Shown piece after piece: positions 22,885 to 29,900 of a stretch of 64,000 bases of DNA; positions within the stretch are counted from its first letter, which is position 1; every line of letters starts with the position of its first letter. The notes below the pieces were generated by a model. That model did not search any database and was not told the origin of the DNA. It saw nothing but the letters and a program-made list of their open reading frames with translations. Position numbers and translations under genes: made by a program. The DNA is taken from the NCBI RefSeq assembly GCF_018224955.1, contig NZ_JAGTUU010000003.1, positions 124,001 through 188,000 on the forward strand. Reading direction: 5' to 3'. The stretch is from Thetidibacter halocola (GTDB lineage Bacteria; Pseudomonadota; Alphaproteobacteria; Rhodobacterales; Rhodobacteraceae).

Positions 22885-22905
22885 CCGGACAAGAGGGGAC
22901 GACCC

Positions 22906-23961
22906 ATGACTGCAAGGACACTTCTGGCCGCGACGACCGCGTTGAGCCTTCTGGCGGGCCTGCCCGCGATGGCGCAGGAAAAGACCGAATTCCGTGTCGC
23001 CTGGTCGATCTATGTGGGCTGGATGCCCTGGGGCTATCTTGACGACTCGGGGATCATGGACAAGTGGGCCGAGAAATACGGCATCGACGTCGAGATCGTG
23101 CAGATCAACGATTACGTCGAGTCGATCAACCAGTACACGGCGGGCGCTTTCGACGGCGTGACGGCGACCAACATGGATACGCTGTCGATCCCCTCGGGCG
23201 GCGGCGTCGACACGACCGCGCTGATCGTGGGCGACTTCTCCAATGGCAACGACGCGGTGATCCTGAAGGGCGAGGGCGGGCTCGCCGATCTGGCGGGCAA
23301 GCCGGTGAACCTCGTGGAACTGTCGGTCTCGCATTACCTGCTGGCACGGGCGCTGGACAGCGCAGGGCTCTCCGAGGCCGACCTCGCAGGCGTCATCAAC
23401 ACCTCGGACGCCGACATGATCGCGGCCTATGCGACCGACGACGTGCAGGCGGTGGTGACGTGGAACCCACTGGTCTCCGCCATCATGGAAGAACCGGGCG
23501 CGAACAAACTGTTCGACAGCTCGGACATTCCGGGCGAGATCATCGACCTGATGGTGGTCAATACCGAGACGCTGGCCGCCAATCCCGATTTCGGCAAGGC
23601 GCTGGTCGGCGCCTGGTACGAGGTCATGGGCTTGATGGCGGCGGGCGACGAGGCGGTTCTGACCGAGATGGCAGAGGCCTCGGGCACCGATCTGGACGGC
23701 TACAAGTCGCAGCTGGCCAGCACGCAGATGTTCTACGACCCGGCCGAGGCGGTGGCCTTTACCCAGGGCGCCGAACTGCCCTCGACCATGGTGACGGTCG
23801 CGGAATTCCTGTTCGACAAGGGCATCCTGGGCGAAGGCGCGCCGAGCGCGGATTTCGTCGGCATCTCCTATCCCGACGGTTCGACCACGGGCGACGCGAA
23901 CAACGTCACCTTCCGGTTTGACACGACCTACATGCAGATGGCCGCCGACGGCGCGCTGTAA
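22906..23961 (+). CDS. Guanidine-operon ABC transporter substrate-binding protein
   Basis: A 351-aa periplasmic binding protein of the nitrate/sulfonate/taurine-like (NMT1/SsuA) family, with signal peptide MTARTLLAATTALSLLAGLPAMAQ. The mature domain has FRVAWSIYVGWMPWGYLDDSGIMDKWAEKYGIDVEIV and NQYTAGAFDGVTATNMDTL. By homology alone it would be called a nitrate/taurine binder. The guanidine-I riboswitch immediately upstream argues that it binds guanidine or a guanidine-containing compound. AGAGGGG precedes the ATG at good spacing. Confidence 0.82.
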   Translation: MTARTLLAATTALSLLAGLPAMAQEKTEFRVAWSIYVGWMPWGYLDDSGIMDKWAEKYGIDVEIVQINDYVESINQYTAGAFDGVTATNMDTLSIPSGGGVDTTALIVGDFSNGNDAVILKGEGGLADLAGKPVNLVELSVSHYLLARALDSAGLSEADLAGVINTSDADMIAAYATDDVQAVVTWNPLVSAIMEEPGANKLFDSSDIPGEIIDLMVVNTETLAANPDFGKALVGAWYEVMGLMAAGDEAVLTEMAEASGTDLDGYKSQLASTQMFYDPAEAVAFTQGAELPSTMVTVAEFLFDKGILGEGAPSADFVGISYPDGSTTGDANNVTFRFDTTYMQMAADGAL

Positions 23962-23983
23962 GCTCACGCGAGAGGGGGGGGCG

Positions 23984-24796
23984 ATGCGCTGGATCAACCG
24001 CAGGCCGGGCGCGGCTTTGGCCGCCTTCCTGGCGCTGGTGCCGTTTGCACTGGCGCTGGCGGCCTACATGATCGGTTCGGACATGCGGCTGGCGGTGAAC
24101 CCGTCGGACAAGCTGCTGCCCGCCCCCTCCAGCATCGTGGATACCGCCCTGCGGCTGTTCACCGAACCCGACCGCCGCAGCGGGCGCATCCTGCTGTGGC
24201 ACGACACGCTGGCCAGCCTGCAACGGCTGGCGCTGGGCGTCGGTATCTCGGCGGGCCTTGCGACGGCCTTCGGCCTGCTCATCGGGCTCTTGCCGCATGT
24301 TCGGGCGACGCTGGCCGGGTTCGTCGGCGTGCTGTCGATGATCCCGCCGCTGGCGGTGCTGCCAATCCTGTTCATCGTCTTCGGCCTTGGCGAGCTGTCC
24401 AAGGTCGTCCTCATCGTCATCGGCATCCTGCCGTTCCTGATCCGCGACCTCAGCCAGAGGGTGCTGGAAATCCCACGCGAGATGATCGTCAAGGCCGAGA
24501 CGCTGGGCGCCTCGACCTCTGTCATCGCCCTACGCGTGGCGCTGCCGCAGTTGATGCCGCGCCTGTTGCAGGCGGTGCGGCTAAGCCTTGGCCCCGCCTG
24601 GCTGTTCCTGATCGCGGCCGAGGCCATCGCCAGCGACCAGGGGCTGGGCTATCGCATCTTCCTTGTCCGCCGCTACCTCGCGATGGACGTGATCCTGACC
24701 TATGTCGCGTGGATCACCCTGCTGGCGGTCATCATGGACCTCGCCCTGCGGGCGCTGTCGCGCCGCGCCTTCCGCTGGACGGAGACCGCGCTGTGA
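23984..24796 (+). CDS. Guanidine-operon ABC transporter permease
   Basis: A 270-aa inner-membrane permease of the SsuC/TauC type with about six helices. The ATPase-coupling loop is LEIPREMIVKAETLGASTSVIALRVALPQLMPRLLQAVRLSLGPAWLFLIAAE. The ATG at 23984 is preceded by a purine-rich GAGAGGGGGGG. It begins 22 bp after the binding-protein stop, and its stop overlaps the ATPase GTG start by 4 bp. Substrate is inferred from the riboswitch. Confidence 0.82.
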   Translation: MRWINRRPGAALAAFLALVPFALALAAYMIGSDMRLAVNPSDKLLPAPSSIVDTALRLFTEPDRRSGRILLWHDTLASLQRLALGVGISAGLATAFGLLIGLLPHVRATLAGFVGVLSMIPPLAVLPILFIVFGLGELSKVVLIVIGILPFLIRDLSQRVLEIPREMIVKAETLGASTSVIALRVALPQLMPRLLQAVRLSLGPAWLFLIAAEAIASDQGLGYRIFLVRRYLAMDVILTYVAWITLLAVIMDLALRALSRRAFRWTETAL

Positions 24797-25560
24797 GCTT
24801 CGTCACCGTCGACAACGTGTTCCAGAGCTACGGCACGCGGCCGATCCTCGAACGTGTCAGCGTCGAGGTGAAGGAGGGCGAGTTCATCTCGATCGTCGGC
24901 GCCTCGGGCTGCGGCAAGTCCACCTTCCTGCGGCTGTTGCTGGCGCAGGAGACGCCCTCTCGCGGGGAAATCCGCGTGGCGGGACAACCGCCTGCGCGCG
25001 AACCGGGGCTGGATCGCGGCGTGGTGTTCCAGAAATACTCGGTCTTTCCGCACATGACCGTGCGCGAAAACGTGGTTGCCGGCGAAAGCCTGCGCCGCCC
25101 TTGGGGCCGCTTCTTCGGCAAGGAAAAGGTAGAGGCGCGCAAGCGGGCCGACGAGACGCTGGCGCGCATCGGGCTCGACCACGTGGCCGACGCCTATCCG
25201 GCGACGCTGTCGGGCGGCATGCAGCAGCGGTTGGCCATCGGGCAGGCGCTGGCCGCGCGGCCGCGCATCCTGCTGCTGGACGAGCCCTTTGGCGCACTCG
25301 ACCCCGGCACGCGCCTGTCGATGCATGATTTCCTGCAGGACCTGCGGCGCGACACCGGCATGACCGTCTTCATGGTCACGCATGACCTGTCCGAGGGCTT
25401 CAAGCTGGGCGACCGCGTTCTGGTCTTCGACAAGCCGCGCTGGGATCCGCACGACCCGAACGCCTACGGCGCCACCATCACCTACGACTTCGACGCCCGA
25501 AACGGCGGCATTCCCTACCAGACCATCGAGGAGGACACCCATGTTCTGCGCCCCGCGTGA
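24793..25560 (+). CDS. Guanidine-operon ABC transporter ATP-binding protein
   Basis: A 255-aa ATPase of the SsuB/TauB type: Walker A GASGCGKST, Q-loop VVFQKYSVFPHM, signature LSGGMQQRLAIGQAL, Walker B LLLDEPFGALDPGTR, H-loop MVTHDLSEG. It starts at a GTG (24793) overlapping the permease stop (GTGA). Its last about 20 residues extend past the usual end and overlap the 5' end of the guanidinase gene by 20 bp in another frame, showing tight coupling of import and hydrolysis. Confidence 0.85.
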   Translation: MSFVTVDNVFQSYGTRPILERVSVEVKEGEFISIVGASGCGKSTFLRLLLAQETPSRGEIRVAGQPPAREPGLDRGVVFQKYSVFPHMTVRENVVAGESLRRPWGRFFGKEKVEARKRADETLARIGLDHVADAYPATLSGGMQQRLAIGQALAARPRILLLDEPFGALDPGTRLSMHDFLQDLRRDTGMTVFMVTHDLSEGFKLGDRVLVFDKPRWDPHDPNAYGATITYDFDARNGGIPYQTIEEDTHVLRPA

Positions 25561-26785
25561 CCGATCACGCTCTCACCACCCGGCCGACAGGCCTCTGACC
25601 GAGGCCCGCGCCCACCATCCCGACCTGTCCCGTCTGCGAGGCTGGAAGGCGATGAAGGCCGAGGCCGACCTGCCCGAGGGCCGCTGGGACGAGGAACGCC
25701 GCTGGGCGCTGCGCATGGGCCTGACCGGCGCCGACAGCATCGACGACAAGTCCATCCCCACATTTGCGCGGGGCGAGTTGCCGCATTACGCCGGCATCAA
25801 CACCTTTCTCAAGGCGCCCTATGCCGAGGACGTGCTGGAGGTCGCCAACTATGACGCGACCGTGCTGGGCATCCCCTTTGACGGCGGCACCACCTATCGC
25901 CCCGGCACCCGTTTTGGCCCGCAGGGCGTGCGCAAGATCAGCGCGCTTTACACGCCCTACAACTACGAGATGGCGGTGGACCTGCGCGAGCAGATGACGA
26001 TGTGCGACGCGGGCGACGTGTTCACGATTCCCGCGAACATCGAAAAGAGCTTTGACCAGATCAGCCGCGCGGTGAGCCACGTGTTTTCCTCCGGCTCGCT
26101 TCCGATCATGATCGGCGGCGACCATTCCATCGGCTTCCCCTGTGTGCGCGGCATCGCGGAATGCACCAGCAAGAAGATCGGCATCGTGCATTTCGACCGC
26201 CATGCCGACATCCAGGAAAAAGACCTGGACGAGCGGATGCACACGACGCCCTGGTTCCACGCCACTAACATGCCCAACGTCCCGGCCAAGAACCTTGTCC
26301 AGATCGGCATCGGCGGTTGGCAGGTGCCGCGCGAGGCGGTGAAAGTCGCGCGAGACCGCGAGACCAACATCATCACCATGGGCGACATGGAGAAGATGGG
26401 CATCGACAAGACCGCCGAGATGGCGCTGGAGATGGCCTGGGACGGGGTCGACATGGTCTACATGTCCTTCGACATCGACAGCATCGACTGCGGTTTCGTC
26501 CCCGGCACCGGCTGGCCCGAACCCGGCGGCTTCCTGCCGCGCGAGGCGTTGGCGCTGGCGTCCAAGGTCGCGGCCGAGGGGATCTGCGGCATGGAACTGG
26601 TCGAGGTCTCGCCGCCCTACGACACCTCTGACATCACGGCGCTGATGGGAACGCGGGTCATCGTCGACGTGCTGGGCAGCCTTGTCGCCTCGGGCAAGAT
26701 GGGCGCGCACAAGCGGCATATCGACAAGCCCGTGACCATCCCGCATGGCCAGTTCGAGGGAAAGAGGTGGTCCAATGCCACATGA
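25541..26785 (+). CDS. Ureohydrolase-family guanidinase (guanidine to urea and ammonia), GdmH-like
   Basis: A 414-aa arginase/agmatinase-superfamily enzyme. Dinuclear metal ligands are all visible: H195 in GGDHS, D219/H221/D223 in FDRHADI, D311/D313 in SFDIDSID. Distinctive features are an N-terminal extension of about 90 residues, R220 replacing the usual alanine of FDAHxD, and segment TPWFHATNMPN (W238, F239, H240), resembling the cyanobacterial nickel-dependent guanidine hydrolase GdmH rather than agmatinases. The guanidine-I riboswitch on the same operon makes guanidine the likely substrate. Start: the ATG at 25541 has GAGGAGG 6 nt upstream; a shorter start at 25652 is possible. Activity and metal are inferred. 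Confidence 0.85.
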   Translation: MFCAPRDRSRSHHPADRPLTEARAHHPDLSRLRGWKAMKAEADLPEGRWDEERRWALRMGLTGADSIDDKSIPTFARGELPHYAGINTFLKAPYAEDVLEVANYDATVLGIPFDGGTTYRPGTRFGPQGVRKISALYTPYNYEMAVDLREQMTMCDAGDVFTIPANIEKSFDQISRAVSHVFSSGSLPIMIGGDHSIGFPCVRGIAECTSKKIGIVHFDRHADIQEKDLDERMHTTPWFHATNMPNVPAKNLVQIGIGGWQVPREAVKVARDRETNIITMGDMEKMGIDKTAEMALEMAWDGVDMVYMSFDIDSIDCGFVPGTGWPEPGGFLPREALALASKVAAEGICGMELVEVSPPYDTSDITALMGTRVIVDVLGSLVASGKMGAHKRHIDKPVTIPHGQFEGKRWSNAT

Positions 26786-27242
26786 TCACCCGCACCACGG
26801 CGACCATCACCACCACCACCACGATCACGACCACCCGCACGGCGCGGGACACAACCACGCGCATCCCGACCACCTGCATTCCCACATGCACAATGGCGAC
26901 GACGCGGCGGACCTGCAGGTGCTTGCGACGCAGTTCATCGATGGTTTCGTGCAGGCGGCGGACAAGACCAGTTATCTCAAACTGGCGGGCGTGCCGTTCG
27001 AGCGCCCGGGGCGCGGCGGCGCCAAGGCGCTGAAACTGGTAGACGTATCGCTCCAGACCGAATGGCAGGTCGGCACGGCCTCGCCGTCCTTCGGCTCACG
27101 CGAACTCAGCTACCTGCCGTTCCCCGGCGCGATGGTGCGCGAGCGGACCAACATGTCGCTGATCTACGTCTCGATGGACGAGAAGAGCGTGCTGGACCTG
27201 CGCGACTTCCTGGCTCAGCGGAAGGCCGAGATCGAGCGCTGA
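26775..27242 (+). CDS. Histidine-rich small protein of the guanidine operon, candidate nickel-handling factor
   Basis: A 155-aa protein of no family I recognise. The first 39 residues contain 20 histidines, interspersed with Asp, Pro and Gly (MPHDHPHHGDHHHHHHDHDH...). This is the pattern of metal-storage or metallochaperone tails such as those of HypB, UreE or SlyD. Residues about 45-155 form a compact predicted domain (ATQFIDGFVQAADKTSYLKLAGVPFE ... VSLQTEWQVGTASPSFGSRELSYLPFPGAMVRERTNMSLIYVSMDEKS) without cysteines, signal peptide or membrane helix. The ATG at 26775 overlaps the guanidinase end by 11 bp, behind AAAGAGG. Coupled translation and guanidinase metal need suggest metal delivery; this is inference. 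Confidence 0.8.
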   Translation: MPHDHPHHGDHHHHHHDHDHPHGAGHNHAHPDHLHSHMHNGDDAADLQVLATQFIDGFVQAADKTSYLKLAGVPFERPGRGGAKALKLVDVSLQTEWQVGTASPSFGSRELSYLPFPGAMVRERTNMSLIYVSMDEKSVLDLRDFLAQRKAEIER

Positions 27243-27256
27243 CCTGTGTGCAGACT

Positions 27257-27481
27257 TTGGCCCGGGCGACCAGCCCGGGCCGCGCCTGTCCGGGGCTTCG
27301 CCCGTTTGTCACTCAAACGCGCCACTGGCGCGTTTGCCGCCTGCGCGGTTCGCTCCAAACCCCTCCCCCCGGGAGGGCGCATTGGCGATGGCAGTCACCG
27401 CACATCCGGCCTGCGGGCTTTCGGGATAAACCGCTGATCACAAGCGTTTTAAAGCGCCCACCCAGGATCGGGCGCGGCCCT
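27257..27481. repeat. Intergenic repeat, copy A (with about 75-bp insertion)
   Basis: This region matches 49746-49898 in blocks: TTGGCCCGGGCG-CCAGCCCGGGCCGCGCC, then CCTCCCCC-GGGAGGGCGCATTGGCGATG, TGCGGGCTTTCGG, CGCTGATCACAAGCG, and GCGCCCACCCAGG-TCGGGCGCGGCCCT (hyphens mark differing bases). GGGCCGCGCC near the 5' end and GGCGCGGCCC at the 3' end are inverted. Compared with copy B it carries about 75 extra bases (about 27287-27362). It occupies the convergent gap between the His-rich protein gene and dabA. Confidence 0.8.
27314..27336. repeat. Perfect palindrome nested in repeat copy A
   Basis: CAAACGCGCC (27314-27323), loop ACT, GGCGCGTTTG (27327-27336): a perfect 10-bp stem inside the segment that copy B lacks. 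It could act as a bidirectional transcription terminator stem or be a separate REP-like insertion. Confidence 0.65.
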
Positions 27482-27501
27482 CCGCGCCCTTTCCCTGTGC
27501 C

Positions 27502-29880
27502 TCACGCCGCCTGCGCGAACCCCGCCGCCTCGAACCCCGAACCGGGCCGATAGCGCGCCGTCATCTTGCCGTCCTTGAGCGCAAACAGATGCAGCCAGCC
27601 GTTGTCGAAGAGCTTGGCCAGATCCGGGTGTTTCTTCAGAACCCCAAGGATCGCCTCTTCCGGCGCCTCGACCAGCACCGACAGGCGCAGCGGCTCATGC
27701 GCGGCTTTCTCGCCATCATGCACCGCCTGCCACGGCAGACCGGTCCGCAGCCGCCCGCCATTGCCCTCGACCACGCCGATCCCGCCGGTCACGTTGTGGA
27801 TCAGCTTGTTGCCGCCGCCGAAGACCTGCGGCGCGACGGTCGAGCCGTAGTATTGCAGGCTGATCCAGCTGGCGACGACAACCGGCGCGGTCAGGATCGT
27901 TTCCAGTGTCGCGAAGCCCTGATCCGTCGTCCAGTCGTAGCTGTGCAGGAAGGCACGGCCGCCCAGGTCGGCTCCGGCACTCTGCCCGCGCGGGGCGGCG
28001 ATGAAGGCGGCGCAACCGGCAAGACCCCATTCCGGGCGCGGCTCGGCCCAGCCTGTGGCCCGCTCGGCCAGCGTCGCGGCCTGCGCGCCGGGCAGGCGGG
28101 CCGCGCGTTCGGTCCGCGCGATCCGGCCTGCCCGGGACATCCAGGCCTTCGCCTGCTTCACGGCCTCGGCATGCTCGGGTGCCGCGTGATCGGGATACAG
28201 CGCGATCTCGTCGCTTGCCGTGTCGTGCAGGCCGGCGAGGAACAGCGTGTCGGCCGGCACGTCGATGCCATGCGCAGGCAGGGCGGCGCGCGTCGCAGGA
28301 TCGTTCAGCAGCGCGGCCAGAAGCCGGGCCGAGACCTCGCCCGTGTGCCCGCCGCACGCGCCGCAGTGATAGGCGCTTTCATGCGGGTTGTTCACCACGC
28401 CCGAGCCATGCCCCAGCAGCAGAACCAGCGGCGCGTGCCCCTTGGTGATGCCCATGCCGGTCAGGATCGCGGCGGCGAGTTGCGCCCGTGCCTCGACGGA
28501 AAGCTCGTCCGACAGTTTCGGCGCGGGGGACGTGGCCTTGTTCTTCTTCAGACCCAGCGAGTCCGCCACCAGCTTGGCGCCATACATTGGCCCCGCAGCC
28601 TCGACGAAGGCAAAGGACGACACCGCCGCCTGCCGGAACCGGCCCCAGGCCCGCGTCGCCCGGGCGGCGATCCGCGCCTCGAAATCGGCCTTTTCCGGAG
28701 CGGCGGCGCAGGAATTCAGCGCGGGTTTCAGCAGCACCGGCAGATGTGCCTCGACCACGTCCGAGCCGTGATTGCGATGACCCAGCGCCAGGCCGAAGAA
28801 GCCGGCAAAGCCGATCGTCGCGATGCCGGGATCCTGCGCTTCCAGCGCCCGGCGGAACACCTCGGAGCGCACGTCGATGCAGAAGGCGGCCTGCAGCGCG
28901 GGCCGGTCGGCCCCGGCCACGGGCTGCGCCGAGGCCAGCGTCGCCGCCAGCCGACGCTGGTGGGCCCGGTCGGCTGCGTCCTGCAGGATCGCGTCGATCA
29001 CCATGTCGGGCGAGGGCGCGACGGGCGCCGCGTGCTGTCCGACCGCCTCGGCCCAGGCCTTGGCCACACCCGGAACATGCGCCAGCAGCGCCTCCTCCCA
29101 GACCAGCCGGATCGCCAGCATTGCGGCCAGCGTGTTGTCGGTTTCGCCGTCCAGTTCCGCCTGCCACAGCAGCCAGCGCCCGTGCTGCGCCCAGCCGCCG
29201 AGGTCCATCAGCAGCCGGTGATAGACGGACTGCGCGGCGTCGTCATGCAGTCCCAGATGCTCGGAGGCGCGCAGGATCGCCCGTTCCGCCAAGTCCGGCG
29301 CACCGGCGACATGGGCGCAGAAGCCCTTCAGCCCGGCGATTTCCGGCGTCAGGTCGCGGCTGGCCCAGCCTTGCCACGCGGTGTAGGCGTTCTGCCCCGG
29401 CGCGGGCGTCCACAGCGCCTGGCCCCGGTCGAACTGTCCTGCGGCCCAGAGGCCAAAGGTGCGCGCGATGATCTCGGGCCAGTCGGTGCCGGTGGCCTGT
29501 GCGGCCAGGTCCGCAACCGTGGGCAGGGCCTGCGGCGCGGGGGCGTCTGCCTGGGCCTTGGCCTTGAGCGTGCCGAGGTCGATGGGCTTCATGGGCGAGG
29601 TGCTGCAGAACAGCGCGTCGGCGAGGTCCTCGTCGGTGATCCGGCCGGCAGCCATGGCGGCCGCATACTCGGCCCGCTTGCGCGTCAGGACGACGCCCGC
29701 GACCCGCGCCAGCCGCGCCGAGGCGGTGGCAAGGTCGTCGCCCACATGGCCCAGCACCGGGTTCACGGCGACGGTCGCCTCCAGCGGAAAGGCGGGCGGG
29801 ATGGCGCGGCAGGCGGCCTCGGCGGCGTCGAGAAGGCCCGAGATGCGGGCCGGGGCGATCTGGCTGTGCTTGAGGAACAT
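27502..29880 (-). CDS. dabA: DabA, zinc subunit of the DAB inorganic carbon accumulation complex
   Basis: A 792-aa protein of the DUF2309/UPF0753 family, a divergent beta-carbonic-anhydrase-like protein that with DabB takes up inorganic carbon in energised cells. Predicted zinc ligands, matched by spacing to known DabA, are C334 and D336 (FCIDVRSE), H491 (LLLGHGSG) and C506 (HCGACGGHTGE). Other family segments are AVNPVLGH and HSYDWTTDQGFATLETILTAPVVVASWISLQYY. I chose the ATG at 29880 because family members begin there; a much longer open frame upstream is antisense noise. It lies 20 bp downstream of dabB. Confidence 0.92.
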   Translation of the reverse strand: MFLKHSQIAPARISGLLDAAEAACRAIPPAFPLEATVAVNPVLGHVGDDLATASARLARVAGVVLTRKRAEYAAAMAAGRITDEDLADALFCSTSPMKPIDLGTLKAKAQADAPAPQALPTVADLAAQATGTDWPEIIARTFGLWAAGQFDRGQALWTPAPGQNAYTAWQGWASRDLTPEIAGLKGFCAHVAGAPDLAERAILRASEHLGLHDDAAQSVYHRLLMDLGGWAQHGRWLLWQAELDGETDNTLAAMLAIRLVWEEALLAHVPGVAKAWAEAVGQHAAPVAPSPDMVIDAILQDAADRAHQRRLAATLASAQPVAGADRPALQAAFCIDVRSEVFRRALEAQDPGIATIGFAGFFGLALGHRNHGSDVVEAHLPVLLKPALNSCAAAPEKADFEARIAARATRAWGRFRQAAVSSFAFVEAAGPMYGAKLVADSLGLKKNKATSPAPKLSDELSVEARAQLAAAILTGMGITKGHAPLVLLLGHGSGVVNNPHESAYHCGACGGHTGEVSARLLAALLNDPATRAALPAHGIDVPADTLFLAGLHDTASDEIALYPDHAAPEHAEAVKQAKAWMSRAGRIARTERAARLPGAQAATLAERATGWAEPRPEWGLAGCAAFIAAPRGQSAGADLGGRAFLHSYDWTTDQGFATLETILTAPVVVASWISLQYYGSTVAPQVFGGGNKLIHNVTGGIGVVEGNGGRLRTGLPWQAVHDGEKAAHEPLRLSVLVEAPEEAILGVLKKHPDLAKLFDNGWLHLFALKDGKMTARYRPGSGFEAAGFAQAA

Positions 29881-29900
29881 GTCTTGACCCTTCCCGCTTT

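Noticed and set aside
22472-22909. Possible small plus-strand gene (145 aa) before the guanidine operon
   Set aside because: It spans the riboswitch aptamer and has no recognisable domain; the RNA explains the sequence conservation better.
22570-23997. Minus-strand frame of 475 codons over the riboswitch and binding-protein gene
   Set aside because: Antisense to a signal-peptide-bearing binding protein and composed like other shadow frames.
22906-25560. Naming the ABC system a nitrate or taurine transporter
   Set aside because: Family resemblance is real, but the guanidine-I riboswitch and the coupled guanidinase-like gene make that substrate unlikely.
25541-26785. Calling the ureohydrolase agmatinase or formimidoylglutamase
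   Set aside because: The operon is under a guanidine riboswitch, active-site segments differ, and the hut locus already has HutF and HutG for formimidoylglutamate.
26781-26891. CAC/CAT-rich tract as a simple-sequence repeat artefact
   Set aside because: The tract is irregular at the DNA level, is in frame with a good ribosome binding site, and leads into a non-repetitive domain, so it is coding.
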